NCBI GenBank assembly: GCA_022478985.1
Contig: JAKSZP010012192.1
Location: 27,844 to 91,843, forward strand
Length of the DNA: 64,000 nucleotides
Reading direction: 5' to 3'
Origin: Massospora cicadina
Taxonomy: Eukaryota; Entomophthoromycota; Entomophthoromycetes; Entomophthorales; Entomophthoraceae
Shown here: piece after piece, positions 1-11,390 of the stretch
Layout of the letters: every line of letters starts with the position of its first letter
Position numbering within the stretch: position 1 is the stretch's first letter
Program-made: the position numbers and the translations under genes
The notes under the pieces: model-generated
The model's input: the letters and a program-made list of their open reading frames with translations, nothing else
Told to the model about the DNA's origin: nothing
Databases searched by the model: none

Positions 1-952
1 CTGCAATGGAATGTCTGAAGTTATCCAAGGCCAACACCCCAGGCCCATCTGTGCCGATTCTGCCAGCATTGTTTGAACGCGCTGTCAAAGGAAACTCAAT
101 TATTTAAATGGAAATTGATAATTTCGGCGGAAAGTTGGGGCATCACGACTTTTGGACATCAAAGCATCTGTATCCACCAGGTACAAGCACGAAGGTTGGA
201 TACTTTCAAGTTGAGGCAACCATAATAACGCCAAGTTGCTCCAAACTTTGGGAAAAAGAGGAAACAGTGGTGCGGCTAACCACAACTGAAGCCCACAACC
301 GGCGCCCATCATTTCCACTTTGGAAAAGTACCACACAAAAATTTGTGCACATAGAATTGAGGGGTTGGTCAGCTATTGTAAGGAGAGTGTCTATAACTCT
401 CCTGTTCCCAGCGTGGTAGTGCTAGGTGCACAGAGCCAACACCAGGGAACTAGCCGTTAGAATCAAAGTCACTATTGCCCAGAAGAGGGTGCTGGAGAAA
501 TAATAACTCAAGAAAAAGTGAGCGATTATTAAGGTAAAAACCCAACCAAAAATGACGCGGTGCAGTAAGAGAGAAGTGATAAACGTCCCAGGTTGGAGGG
601 AACCTGGGCGAACCAACGGTGCACTAGGTGATAGCCTAATCATATATATATAATGTGGTGGTTAAGTTAGCGCAAAACCTCCTCAAAGAGGTCCGTGCAT
701 AGGATCATTTGAGATATCATAATTATAAATGGGAAAAAAGGGGGAGCTTTATTGTAAGAAGTTGACCAACAAGGAATGTTGGTCTCAGATAAAAATATTT
801 AAACTTTGTTGGGAAAATTCAGAGCCTGCCAATTTGGTCCCAAGCACCAATTTGTCAATAGGCAAACACTACCATCTGAATTGGTAGTAAACATTAAAAT
901 TGACTTTACTTGAGTAATTAATTGAAGTTTAATCTGACCCAAACGTGTGATT
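1..952. other. Unassigned sequence, no supported gene
   Basis: I recognise no protein domain, RNA gene or repeat family here. A plus-strand frame of about 100 codons (108-419) and overlapping minus-strand frames exist but show no motif and no similarity to anything else in the window. Small features: a short TA run at 642-653 and two perfect 7-bp-stem hairpins (765-783 and 868-888). On the minus strand an AATAAA-like signal lies near 750, downstream of the frame that ends at 953, so part of this stretch could be that unit's 3' untranslated region. Confidence 0.4.
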
Positions 953-1355
953 TCATAAACGGAATGGGTTTTTAAAACCCCATTCCTTGACTAAACAAAT
1001 CAAACCATCTGCATTAATTGTGTAAACCATTTGTTTTAACGCCTGGGCCAACTTAAGGGGCTGGGCGTTAGGCAACTCACTAGTACCAACATGGGCATAT
1101 TTAGCTTGTACCCAGCGCTGGTCTAGTGTGTGCCTGTCAGAGAGGGCCTGAAGCTTCACCTTCTGGGCCTCCTGGCGCCCATCCTTATCCTTAGGGTTGG
1201 TCCCCACTATGATGTCACTTAACCTTGACACTATTGGAGCTTTTGAGTTTCGCTTGGCTTCAATGAATGACTGAAGGAGGGTTGATACTTGGTAGGACTA
1301 GTCCGTTTGGCAAGGTTTTAATATACTTCACCCAATCATTAGGAAAAAAATATCT
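953..1355 (-). pseudogene. Unknown protein fragment, minus strand, one frameshift
   Basis: The minus strand has an open frame from about 1290 to the stop at 953; its first Met is at 1231 and gives 92 residues. Its composition looks coding (mixed charged and hydrophobic residues; C-terminus KEWGFKNPFRL). A second frame just upstream (about 1355-1265, containing NDWVKYIKTLPNGLVLPS) seems to continue the protein across a frameshift near 1265. A TATA-like box lies about 30 bp further upstream (near 1380-1392 on the + strand). I do not recognise the family. It resembles no other reading frame in this window, so it may be a host-gene remnant or part of another transposon. Coding status is inferred. 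Confidence 0.3.
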
Positions 1356-1559
1356 TCACCAAGAGGGACCCCCTCCAACCTTATAAAAAAGGGGGGTCTC
1401 CGCCTAAGCGTTTGAACTGATTATTGAGGGGCTAGAATGAGCCGCAGCACAACTTTCTGTATTTAACTGAAGCTTTGGCTTAACCTGATTTATAAAAGCT
1501 GAATGATTTGACTGATAATTAGATAAATACGAATTTCTCCAAAATGATGGGATTTTCCA

Positions 1560-3330
1560 AGAAATGCCAGGGTCTTTTGGCCGATTTTGTCCTTATTATA
1601 ACCCAAAGCACTCTTATTACCATATTGGACTTGTATCTGTCTGACACCCGCTATGCATCCAAGGAGGGTGAGTGGGAATTGGTTGGCTCATCTTACTCTT
1701 CTGTGTCATACAGTGTATGGTAAAGTGCTAAGAGCATGGGTATGGGTGCATCCCTAAAATGGGGGTCAATGTAGTAGAGTGGTGCTTGAAGCTCAATATT
1801 TTCCATGAGGAGGGCGTTGATATATTCAGAGAGGAATATCTCGGCCTTGAGATGAACTTTAGGACGGGTGGTGAAGGTGGCGATGTTGTTGCTACTAAAA
1901 AGGTCTTAAGGTCAGTTTGCAACCATTACAACTTTTGTATTGCTTTGTTGAAAACTTGGTGGGATTGAGTAATTATTTTTTAGGAACTTGTTGCACAGGG
2001 GGATGGACAGGGATGGGTATCCCCTTGGCCAAGACTGCAACTGATTTTGCTATGGCCTTTCAGAGGGGACAACAATTAGGGGAGGTAAATACCTCTTTGG
2101 TGAGTTGGTCAATTCAGAATTCTTTGGCATTGGAACGTAGAGAGTGCCAAGTTTAAAATCGAGCTATATATATGCGTTTATGTACATTTTAAGGCCTGGG
2201 GCCTCAACCCAGTAGGGGATGGGATCTCTAAATCATCAACTTCCTCTAAATAATCCCAGGTATTTTGGTTGAAGATGATAGGTTTATTGACATATATGTG
2301 GGCTGGGTTGGGTGGCTGGGTGGGATTTTTGAATTTAATGGGGTCCATGCTGGCTTATGATTAGTTGGAGTGGGAGAGTGGGTTTGATATGTAGTTCCTT
2401 ATTGGCTGAATCAGTGGCAGTTGCATCTACACCTTTGAGTGGGGGAGGAAGGATTGTGCCCCATTTGAAATTTTTTTTTTGGATTGGCAATGGGAGCATC
2501 ATGGGGGAGTCAAGCGTGTGGGCTCCAGCTTGGGCTATGGCGGGGCAGCGCCACTTTGCAGTGGTCCCATCAAAACATATGGGGAAGATCGTGCACCCTT
2601 TATCCACCCTGGCCCAAAAGGGTGGTTGGGGTATAGTGGACAACAATGCGAGGCAGAATTTGAATAGCAATTTCAGTTGAGATTTAGCGTACAGTTGCAA
2701 AAGCGTGAGGCCTGCAAGTCAGTCGGTTCTATTGGAAACCATAAATTATAGAATAGGTTCAACGCTATATGCTGACAACCCAGCTAATAGTTCATTATAT
2801 ATAATTATCTGGTATATGGTGGATGGGGAGGCCTGCAAAATGCTTTAAATTAGTGGTGTCATAAGGCAACCAGTTGCAAGTTAATGGAATGGGGGCTCCC
2901 TGGAACACCAGGAGAATGTTGGCTGCGATTTCAGCATCAGCTTTACAGGTGAAGCTAAGGTCAAAGTACCTCTTGTAAGGGTGGAAGTCAATGGAACCCG
3001 CTTGATGTATAAGCGCTTGGGCTTATTCTATTATTTGTTTTTCATTGTAGGGAAACAATTTGCCATATTCAACCCGGAGGCCAAATTGCATCTTGCTTCA
3101 GGGAGCACTATAGGGCTATAAGGCACCGCTTGGGATCGTGCAAGGTGGAGGGCGAAATACTTGGAGGGAACATATTGACCCAAGGCATAGTGGGGGCTGG
3201 TCAATTTAGTTTGAAAGTGTTTTCACACTAGGCGGAAGATGCTAGGGGTTTCGCCGCTGCACCATTTTGGAGCAGTGGGTAAGAGGGCCAAGGGGATTGG
3301 GGTTTTGCTGTGTGTCACTTTTTTTAGTTG
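1560..3330 (-). pseudogene. OLE-A: ORF1-only LINE derivative, nearly full length, decayed
   Basis: This is a copy of a repeated protein, read here on the minus strand in several frames. From the N-terminus it shows: a start region near 3300; QAVPYSPIVLPEA; FGLRVEYGKLFPYNEK; HPYKRYFDLSFTCKADAEIA followed by FQGAP (about 3230-2890); the PFWARVDKG motif (about 2620); a CCHC knuckle that has lost its first Cys and its His (2592-2540); a Pro/Thr-rich linker; AIAKSVAVLAKGIP (about 2070-2030); and a helical C-terminal region ending DTEE plus stop at 1693. The 3' untranslated part (about 1692-1560) matches OLE-B. The middle aligns with ORF1 of the LINE at 11.4-12.9 kb, so the likely role was RNA binding in a LINE particle. 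Multiple stops and frameshifts make it non-functional. Confidence 0.7.
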
Positions 3331-3339
3331 ATTAGTTCT

Positions 3340-4095
3340 TCTTTAATTTTTATATTTTCTTGAAAGTGATATCAAGCGGAGAAAAAACTCAACAGCCAAG
3401 ATTACTCCTAAAACGTGTTTCTTTTATCTAGATCCTAAACTAGATACTAGCAATCTCTACAAATAAACATAATTTCGTTTGATAAACAATGGATAAACTT
3501 AAGTTTTTTGTAGTTAAGGATTAATATACCACAATAAAATTAAGGCTCTTTTATAATTTTGTGTAAAATTAAGATATGAAATTAATGTAGAACAGATAAT
3601 AATTGGTAGTGGGGTTTGCCATATCATAGGGGCTTCTTAAACTTCTTGTGAGTATCTTCTTGATTTCCACTTTGGTGGTGGCATCCATCTAGGTTATTGA
3701 TTCAATCTGCGAGATCTGTCTTGTGGTAGGCATCCCTTCACTGAGATTTTTGGTGCCCACTTGCTTAATACCCGCTTCTTTTTATGGGGCGGCAATGCAT
3801 CTTCTGTATATATATAAGCTAAATGATTTAGTAATATAATCTTCTCAGGTCAAGGTTCAGATGATGGCATGGCTATAATTAACCTTACTTTGGGTTCTTA
3901 ATGTTTCTTTGTTATTGGCTAGTTTCCAATTTTGACAATACTCAGATGGAAGGCACAAATTGCTTTAATCAGGGTAATTAATTTGTTTTTTACTCTTTTC
4001 ATCTGCTTTTCATATGTTTAGCATCCCCCAAAGTTATAGAAGTTCTTTAATATAATATTTGGCGGTGGCGCCTTTGCTGTATTCTTATTGAAGCC
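3340..4095 (-). repeat. Gypsy3-1 left (3') LTR, degraded
   Basis: This segment aligns with 10.7-11.3 kb in the same orientation. Landmarks are the GTGGGGTTTG block (3610 versus about 10826), CTTGATTTC followed by TTGGTGGTGGCAT (about 3660-3685 versus 10880-10905), and CAGATGATGG (about 3860 versus 11073). A TATATATATA run lies near 3809. The left edge seems truncated against OLE-A. The right edge, near the ATTCCGCAG at about 4108, is an estimate. Confidence 0.55.
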
Positions 4096-4099
4096 TCTT

Positions 4100-5300
4100 C
4101 ATTCCGCAGGTATTAAGTTTTTTATATACGACGTCATACTATAAATCTGGTAAATTATGAGGCAATCATTGTATATGAAAGTGGACTCATCTCCATTGTC
4201 AGTGGTTTGATCATGCATATCTAAATCTTGTGATGCTGTTATACTGTCAGTGGTTTCTTCCAGAGGGCAAGAGATTACTCTATAATATACACGTAGTGTT
4301 TTCCATGGCACTTTCCTCTTAAGCGAGATTTGGGAAGAATCTAAGGTGCTAGGAATGTACTCTTTTACCCACAATATTTTTCTTATCATTTATGATTGGA
4401 TACTCAGCTCATCTTTTGGCCAGGATGGTTGCAAGGCCTGTCCAAACGGCTTGAAACTTTATAAGGCTGATTAGCCCATATGTGGTAGAATAGGACCTTT
4501 TCTTGAAAACTGAACCTCTGATATCTTAGTCCATATCTGACTCTCACGTTGACTCAAGAAGAAAGTGGAATTGATGTTCTTGGTTGCTTTAAGCTGAGTA
4601 TTAATCACCTCTTCTTCTAAATCCTGCTAGTAACTCACAAGTAGTAGTTTATTGCAATAAACGACAACGATTAGTGCCAGAAATAGTAGGTAGTGCTTAT
4701 TCTTGCCCATACAGAGCCTTGAACAGAGACATGCCAATCACCCAGTGATGGCGTATTCAATATGCTAGCACCTCAGATGGCAGCAGTTAGTCTTAATTTA
4801 AAGTTTTATCTCAGTGCCATTTTCTTAAAATTCCTCCCAAGGTTCAGTTCACGCATTATGCGCTTCTGTTAGAGGATGGAATCTATGGAATGGCAATCTT
4901 TTGTCTCACTCTAACTAGAATCATAAGCTTTCTCATGACATTGGAGATAAAGTTTATGTCATTATTTCTTAGAAGAATCTGAGCCATCTGTGCCTCATAA
5001 TCAATTGGTTATACAAGATTCTGTTGTTTGATACTGCGGTGTACATCTTGACTGCTGGTGCTTTGACCCATTTGGTGAAATGAACAATACCCACAATTAT
5101 AAACTTGTACCCACTTGAGATAGTAGGCAACAGTCAAATTACATCAATGGATTTGTTGTGAAACAGAGCTGATGGTGGAATCAGGTGGAACTCAACACTT
5201 CTTGAAGGGTCTGAAGCTCACTCAGAATTCGTAGATTTCAGGTTTTAATGTACTTCATTTGGCATCGACTCTAAATAGCCAAGTTCTTAAGGATGCCAAT
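4100..5300 (-). pseudogene. Gypsy3-1 integrase remnant
   Basis: Minus-strand frames between about 5190 and 4850 read SIDVI, then SSGYKFIIVGIVHFTKWVKA, the start of an rve integrase core with its first catalytic Asp in SIDV. Broken frames downstream carry a degenerate HPLTEAHNA-like motif where Gypsy integrases have the HPQTNGQxE region. The stretch 4100-4850 would hold the integrase C-terminus; a 96-codon open stretch there (4389-4099) has no motif I can name. Part of that stretch (about 4140-4330) matches 34.95-35.15 kb in Gypsy3 copy 2. Non-functional. Confidence 0.6.
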
Positions 5301-5559
5301 GTCTTCTGGAATGGTAAATGTCCAACATTTTTGTGTGCTTCCATTGCCAATTCCATTCAATCACTAGGTCAGATGTATGTGTACTACTAGTTCTTGATCT
5401 TCTTATGAAGATTCCCATCAATATGCTGGGTATCTTTAAAACATCTTCTAAGGATAGTCTTCAATTCTTTGGTTCCATCTTGCCATCCCTCATCTGATAA
5501 TCTCATCATGTCATACATGTGATTTCTCTAATGTGCTTGGAGGGGGAAAACTGTAATTG

Positions 5560-5997
5560 TGACAGTCCATCAGCGTTGAGGTGCTTGCTGCCTGCTCTAT
5601 GTGTTATTTTAAAATCATACCCTTAAGAAGTACTGGCCATCCTTAAGACACCTATTGGACCCTTTATGTTGCACAGCCAGCGGAGTGATGCATGATTTGC
5701 CATGGCTTTTCTATATTCCATATAAGTAGGGTTGAAAGTGTTCACTGCTCTTATCAATTCCAGAAACTCTTTTTCATCAAAAAGTAGTTTCTTTCGGCTT
5801 AGGTAAAGACCTTGGAGTAGTACTTGATGGGATGGTCTATACCTTCTTCATACAGTTAGCAAGTATTGCTCTGAGCCCTATGTCACTAATTTCAGTATAC
5901 AGTATAAATCCTGTTGAATTTCAGTGATGATAGGATTGGTGCCTTAACAAATCCAGCTTTTAACTCTTCATAGGCATGCTCTTTCTCTATGCCCCAT
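5560..5997 (-). pseudogene. Gypsy3-1 RNase H remnant
   Basis: The minus strand reads WGIEKEHAYEELKAGFVKAP with downstream ILSSLKF, the classic N-terminus of the RNase H-like (RT_RNaseH) domain. Near 5590-5560 it reads KHLNADGLSQLQF, matching the conserved N-A-D-x-L-S motif at the domain's end. Stops and frameshifts break the region. The domain begins exactly where the solo LTR (5998-7080) was inserted, and roughly 20 codons expected between RT and this point are missing. The interval 5300-5560 joins it to integrase and shows no further motif. Confidence 0.65.
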
Positions 5998-7080
5998 TGT
6001 GACGATCAAGGCGCTGCCTGACTGCCACATAGCCATGACCCCCCTAAGGCAGGGATTGTGGCTACTAGTACCATAGACACTATAAATAAAAGCGTGGGGC
6101 TCAAGGGCAACGACCCTCAAAAATGACATTCTGTCAAATCAGATGCCATAAAATCGATGAAACCTTGGAGCAAAGGTGGCAAAAATCGACATAAATGGTG
6201 ACTGAGCCAATCAGAGGCCGCTAACCTGAATTCTGAGGATCAAAACAAAGTGATTGGTAACAGCAAAGAGCAGCCCAGCAAATCAGGGGCTGCCAAGCTG
6301 AATTATGCAAAAAATGGAAATGGCAAGAATCATGGCATCGGGCAGCTCAGCAAATCAGGGGCTGCCAGGCTGAATTATCCTTAAAATGGGAATTTTGGTG
6401 ATAAGGTCGACATGAGCTCTGATTCATTCTTGACAAATGAAAATATATGCGGAAAAGTTTCTGTAATGCCACGGGTACCCAACAAATGGTCTAGAATGGG
6501 CCTAGACAGGAATATTGGAGGCTGAGATTCTCAAAAAAGGCCCAAGAATAGCCTGCTGCCCACGGACTCTGTGGGGTCCAATTTCCCCATATCCCCCATT
6601 CCATAATATAAAAACAACCAAGCGAAGGTGTTTAAGACAACTACGTCTTTTAATATATACAAATAAAAACCTCAAAATCAAAAATAAAATTTTGAAATTT
6701 TTAAAACATTTATTAAGATTTTTGATGGAAAACCACAGATTATGAGTAAAGAAAGATGGACCATTCCTCAGATTTCGACAGAGCAGTCGCCTCTATGTAC
6801 TCTCTCTGGAGGACAATATGTCCTCCTCAGTGTGAGCATCATCCTCACAGTGTTCCAGGGATACCTCAATCACTCATCAAGCCAACGAATGAGGGGATTA
6901 ACCACAGCGGCCCTCTCTTGCCTATGGGCCCTCACCTGGGCCCTCTTGCCCAACTGCTTTGTGGCAATGTGGAAAGACCTTATTTGTCACACCCATCGCA
7001 ACTTTCTTTCCTTAGTCAACAGGTAAGTAAGTGGAGTAATTAAGTCTTCAAAATGGGAGATAGTCTGGTAGTATCACACA
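5998..7080. mobile_element. Solo LTR of an unrelated family, inserted in Gypsy3
   Basis: A 1083-bp unit that begins TGTGACGATC and ends ATCACACA, with short inverted termini (TGTGA/TCACA). It is flanked by CCCAT (5993-5997) and ACCAT (7081-7085), a 5-bp target duplication with one mismatch, as expected for LTR-element integrase. Gypsy3 RT lies on one side and RNase H on the other. The unit contains a TATAAATAAA box (6080), three related segments about 72 bp apart (see separate entry), and an AT-rich stretch (6650-6725). It has no relatives elsewhere in the window and no gag-pol. Short open frames at 6515-7043 show no motif and I do not call them genes. Orientation is undetermined. Confidence 0.7.
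6202..6389. repeat. Three ~72-bp spaced direct repeats inside the solo LTR
   Basis: Units start near 6202, 6272 and 6342. Units 2 and 3 share CAGCAAATCAGGGGCTGCC and continue AAGCTGAATTAT / AGGCTGAATTAT. Unit 1 is a diverged form, GAGCCAATCAGAGGCCGC then CTGAATT. The regular spacing and CCAAT-like core (CAAATCAG / CCAATCAG) resemble enhancer repeats in LTR U3 regions; that role is inferred. Confidence 0.6.
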
Positions 7081-7089
7081 ACCATGGGG

Positions 7090-8110
7090 ATACTTGTGTG
7101 TTGTACATGGTTTGAGGCTGTTACATGGCTAATAAGGCTTTGATTGTTTACTTCCTGAGGATCAATTTCTTTTGGGCTAATCTCATATCCTAAGAACTCC
7201 AAATGTTTTTTTTGAAAGGTAGACTTGATTTGCTTCAATTTCAGGTTATATCTCATTGTTGGGTAAACACTTCTCATAAGTGATTGAATTGTTACTGGAA
7301 CTTGCAACTGAATATTGCTACCTAATCCAAAAGATGAGCACAATTACCAACTTAAGATCCCAGAAGGTATGGTCTATAGTCCTTTGGAAGGTTTCAGGGG
7401 CGTTTCACAGCCACGAGGCATTTTTTTAGGTTTAAAAATCCCTGGCTGCTGATTAGGGCGCATTTCTTTTGATATTTAGGAAAGATCTCCATATTCTAGT
7501 AGCCTCTGGCCAAATCTACCGCTGAGAAATACTCAAATCCTCCCAAGCGCTTCAAGTCATTGACTATTTGAGTAAGCAGATAAAAATCTAACAGGGAACT
7601 TTCTTAAGTTAGCGGAAGTCCATAACCACATGGTATGTTCTGTCATCCTTGCATACTGCTATCAGCAGCGAAGCCCAAGGGCTCTTTTATGATCTGATCA
7701 AGCCGGATTCATAGATCTGAGTCAAATATTTGGCAATAACTTCATTTTTAGCTTTAAAACAATGGTGAATTTAGAATTTAATGGGATGGCAGATCTATTG
7801 CCCACCTATGAACTTATTCTTTTGCACAATCCATATTTTGGTTTGGTGATGAAGATTTCATTTAACTCATTTGGGAGCTCATTAAATGCTTCATGCTCCT
7901 TCTCAGTCATATCATTAAATTTTAATTCATTAAAACTTTAACATCGTGCAATGAATTGCTGGCATTGCATCTTTTTAATCTGGATTGGGGTGATGACATG
8001 TCCTTTCTCTACCTGGATAAGATGGTTAGTGATGTTCCCTAGTATAACAGTCCTTTCTCTGGTATATTTGATATCAATGTTCCTAGGAAAAACGCTTGAC
8101 TCCTGTATTT
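7090..8110 (-). pseudogene. Gypsy3-1 reverse transcriptase and upstream linker
   Basis: From the N-terminal side (high coordinates) the minus strand shows NIDIKYTRERTVILGNIT (about 8080), a linker with MTEKEHEAFNELPNELNEIF (about 7910), then RT motifs: KSPWASLLIAVCKDDRTYH and VVMDFR (about 7690-7620), FEYFSAVDLARGY (about 7530), KMPRGCETP (about 7400), and HLEFLGYEISPK (about 7210). These correspond to the fingers, the first catalytic Asp (SAVD), the MPxG box and the thumb of Ty3/Gypsy RT. I cannot find an intact YxDD box. Frames are broken many times. Confidence 0.7.
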
Positions 8111-9060
8111 AATTTCTGTATGACTGTAAACTTTAAGTATAAAGTTTAGAGTTATTTTTATGTTGATTAATAAAAACATCCAGCGTTATTCACCAGGCCT
8201 GATCAATTGCCTCACTTGTAATCAGTGGTTAGCCTTCCTCTGCTTTAACTATGGCAGGTATTTGTTTAACGCTCTTCTACTTAAGGGTTTAGTGTATAAG
8301 GTAGATTACGGATTGATTCAACCAATCATTTCCTATTCTTGCATAACTTAAAATTTTTTATACTCAAACACCAATGATAATTGGTAGATGAGTATGCTCA
8401 AGGTACTGGTAATGAAATTAATCTTATTACTAAACTCGAGTAGAAAATGGATACCAATTAAGAAATTGTAATGGTCGTTGTCCAGAACCACTGCTGAAGC
8501 CATCAGAACCATGTACCAAAACTATTATGGCAATTCTGAATAAGCTCTTAAGATACACGTGACGTCTGAAACAAATTTCCAGCACTTGGCATTGTAGTTG
8601 ATGTATGGAATAAATTTGTTTTTTTCATCATCTTGGAGGATATAATACTAACTGGTGCTCTGATCCAGTACATGCAAGATAAAAACTCTCTTATTTATCG
8701 TTTTTGAACCTCATTATTCTATTATAAATGTTTCCCAGTCATCAACCTGTAAGTGGCAGAATCATTAAACTGCAGCAGATCATCTCTCTGTGCTGTGTAA
8801 TTAGTGGTACCCTCAGTATTTATTTCTATACTCTTAAAGGTAGACATCATCAGGTTGTTCTTTTCATTGGTGTATATGATACTGATAGGTTGGGTGTCCT
8901 GTGCCATGTATGTATTGTTTGATCCAATTCTTTTGATTCTATTTATTTGTAGACAAGCTGGTTAGCCACCGCACTAGGTGTTCATAGCATGTGGTATCCT
9001 GCACTGACTACATCCTTGTCTTCATTTTTGTTTTTTTGGTGTGCAGATCCACTTAGTTCA
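8111..9060 (-). other. Gypsy3-1 internal region, protease expected but not recognised
   Basis: By position between the gag knuckle and the RT linker this should encode the aspartic protease. I see no D-[ST]-G motif in any minus frame. The longest minus frame (8907-8722, 61 codons, with NEKNNLMMSTFKSIEINTEG) is not identifiable. Plus-strand frames here are treated as shadows. Confidence 0.35.
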
Positions 9061-10310
9061 ATACATTGATGGTATAATTGGTTGGGGTGCATCCTGTTTT
9101 TCATTAGCGCTCATTGGACAAGAGCGCCAAAATTGTCCCAGTTTATGGCAATTTAAGCAGGTAAGTTCTTTCCAGATCTGTCTTCTACTGGTTTTGGAGC
9201 CTCATTTCTAGGTTTCTTGTCGTAGTCTTATGAGACATAGACATCCTTGCTTTTTCTTTGAGACATTTGTCCTGATTTATTGTATTCCACCTTAAAGGTT
9301 CCATGTACATCAAGTATTTATCCTTGATGGTCTTTAATGACATTGTGTCCTTGATGGCTAAGGTCATGTGCATATAATATCAGGATGCATCTCCAGACAC
9401 CTCAGTAGCACAGTTTATGAGGTCATTAGATCCTAAGTCCTGTTGACCATTATTGTTGAGCCTTTAAGTAGTGACAAGCAGCACAGTTAGTAACTATCTT
9501 GTTCTTTCCTACCTTCATGAGCAGGAAGTCTTGTTTTATGTTCTGGACGTCTTGATAACTTCAAAATCTGAAAGAAAAAAGTTCTTTACTTCAGTCCAGG
9601 TTAGCTAGGCAGAAAACTTTCAATAAGTACTTGAGTCCCATGACTCATGTTGCCTTTTAAATGCTGAGCCTTCTGGTGATCACTCGCGCCATCCCTACTG
9701 TTTTTTGTACATCTGCAGGAAACCTGCAATGGCTCCCTGGCCAGGTGTATACATGGTTTGAAGTAGGTCACAAAGCTTGAGTCATATTTAATAGGTTAGG
9801 CGCGCATCTTGTGCTATGATGTGAAAGTTAAAAGGGAGAGCCATTTGGTGTCTAATATGAGTAGCTGCTAATGATGAGAGATGGTCTGTGTGTAGTACAA
9901 TTAGCAGTTGAGATCTCAACTCCTTACGATTATTTTCAAACGTGCTCAATAAGGATTGATGGTAATCTAAGTGATCTCCATATTTTTAAAAGTGCAGATG
10001 TTCATTCTATTTTCTTTATCAGGGATTAATAGTATGTCTCCATTTCTATAAAAACTGTTTCTCTTCTTCACAGTGAAAGGTCCACTTACAATTGGTTTGG
10101 CAGAAATATGAGCTCTTATAACGGTCTCATTGAAACGCTCAAGCTAGTTTTATAAATCTGTTACTTCTAGTCATAATATTTAGAGACTTGAGCTGATGAC
10201 TTTCTCTTCTCTAGCCATGAGCTCAGTTGAATCTTCAGTATGATTTTGCCTCCATACTTTAACGTCACACTGTTCTTGAGAATCTCATTTCCTTCACTAT
10301 GGTCCAATGG
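9061..10310 (-). pseudogene. Gypsy3-1 gag with degenerate CCHC knuckle
   Basis: At 9118-9159 the minus strand reads CLNCHKLGQFWRSCP, a nucleocapsid knuckle C-x2-C-x4-[H]-x4-C in which the His is replaced by Gln. Upstream, a 62-codon frame (9373-9185) contains MSLKTIKDKYLMYMEPLRWNT followed by a Lys/Arg-rich stretch, typical of the capsid-to-nucleocapsid region. The N-terminal part up to the primer-binding site is scrambled. Gag would package the element RNA in cytoplasmic particles; this copy cannot. Confidence 0.55.
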
Positions 10311-10315
10311 TGTTA

Positions 10316-10333
10316 CCTCTGTAGTGAGCACCA
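10316..10333 (-). promoter_or_regulatory. Gypsy3-1 primer-binding site
   Basis: On the minus strand it reads TGGTGCTCACTACAGAGG, starting with the TGG that pairs with a tRNA CCA end, directly inside the right LTR. Its first 15 bases are identical to the Gypsy1 site. Confidence 0.7.
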
Positions 10334-10337
10334 CAGT

Positions 10338-11390
10338 CACTTGTCAGACCTTGCTTACTTAACTTGGTTGGATGTCTTGCTTTGGGGGTTCTGTTCCACA
10401 AATACTAGCCACCATGCAACCTTCTATAGGCGTATAATCTGCCTCACTAGATCTTCTTATGATGTTACCCAATGTAGCATTGATGGCTCATTGAATACTT
10501 ACTAATACAATGCTGGCGGTTATCTTTTAGTCACTCTTATATATATTCAGTAAGTTGGCCTGACCCAAAATTCAACAGAACCTTGACTAATCTCTTTTTG
10601 GGCGTTTTAAACAGCCAAGATGTCCTCAAGATTAGAGTATATTCTTTAGTTCCCAGACTATTTAGAGTCGATGTCCTTTCTTATTTGAACCCAATGTAAG
10701 TGAAAAACAAAGAAAAACAAAACATTCTAAGAAAAAAAAATTTGTTAAAATAAAATTGACATATTTTAATATTTTCTGTATAAATAAAGACATGAATTTA
10801 ATTTCTAATAGACAATAATTGGGTGTGGGGTTTGACTATATTATATTTGGGCTCAATAACCCTTGTGATTCTATTCTTGATTTCTGCCTTGGTGGCGGCA
10901 TTCATTTGTTTCAATGCTTCAACCTGTAAGCTCTATCTCGTGGTGGACTCCCTGCATAAGGAGGTTTGGTGGCCCATTGCTCAATTCATACTTATGCGTT
11001 TGGGGCGACTCTACCTCTTCTAGTTAATGCTTTATTACTCAAATTGGTAATATGCTGCTTGGGTTGAAGTTCAGATGATGGAGCGCCTCTGATGAGTCTT
11101 TCTTCAAGTTTTTGTTTTTTTTCATAATTTGTCAATCTCAATTTAAGGTGATATTCAGAAAAAAATTAAGTTCTATTGGGTAATTATGTTTGGTCATTTC
11201 TCCATCATCAACTTTTTTATAAAATTTTTTGTTTGTTTACTCTAGGTATGCTGACCAGAGGACAGACATTACCAATGCTCAAATGAGCTAAAACTTAATG
11301 AAAATAAAATAAAGTTGAAATGAGACATATGGAAACTTTTCTTTCTCATTGCAAACACTTTTGCACCTATTCAATTCAAGACTAAATCTA
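10338..11390 (-). repeat. Gypsy3-1 right (5') LTR, degraded
   Basis: Starts a few bases after the primer-binding site and runs to near the LINE 5' end. It aligns with the left LTR (3.34-4.1 kb) and with 39.6-40.5 kb by shared landmarks (GTGGGGTTTG, CTTGATTTCTGCCTTGGTGG, CAGATGATGG). The exact outer edge is unclear; the last 150 bp before the LINE have no matching partner. It is AT-rich, with an A-run near 10730. Confidence 0.5.

Larger units (their letters stand above)
3340..11390 (-). mobile_element. Gypsy3 copy 1, heavily decayed Ty3/Gypsy element
   Basis: A minus-strand LTR retrotransposon. From right to left it has a 5' LTR, a primer-binding site (10316-10333), gag with a CCHC knuckle (9118-9159), reverse transcriptase (7.1-8.1 kb), RNase H (5.56-6.0 kb), integrase (4.85-5.3 kb) and a 3' LTR. 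The gene order gag-RT-RNaseH-IN is that of Ty3/Gypsy (Metaviridae). The two terminal repeats can be aligned with each other and with 39.6-40.5 kb, but are strongly diverged. A foreign solo LTR interrupts the RT/RNase H boundary. OLE-A abuts its left end and the LINE its right end. Outer boundaries are good to roughly 50 bp. Confidence 0.75.

Noticed and set aside
108..419. A 103-codon plus-strand frame at the left edge as a host gene
   Set aside because: No recognisable domain, no similar copy in the window, and overlapping frames on the other strand. I left it as unassigned sequence.
765..888. Two perfect hairpins as a terminator or small RNA
   Set aside because: The stems are only 7 bp with 5-7-nt loops, AT-rich, and have no T-run or repeated context; such hairpins are expected by chance.
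5998..7080. DNA transposon with terminal inverted repeats instead of a solo LTR
   Set aside because: Only 5 bp of inverted termini (TGTGA/TCACA), a 5-bp target duplication and no transposase; the size and TG...CA-type ends fit an LTR better.
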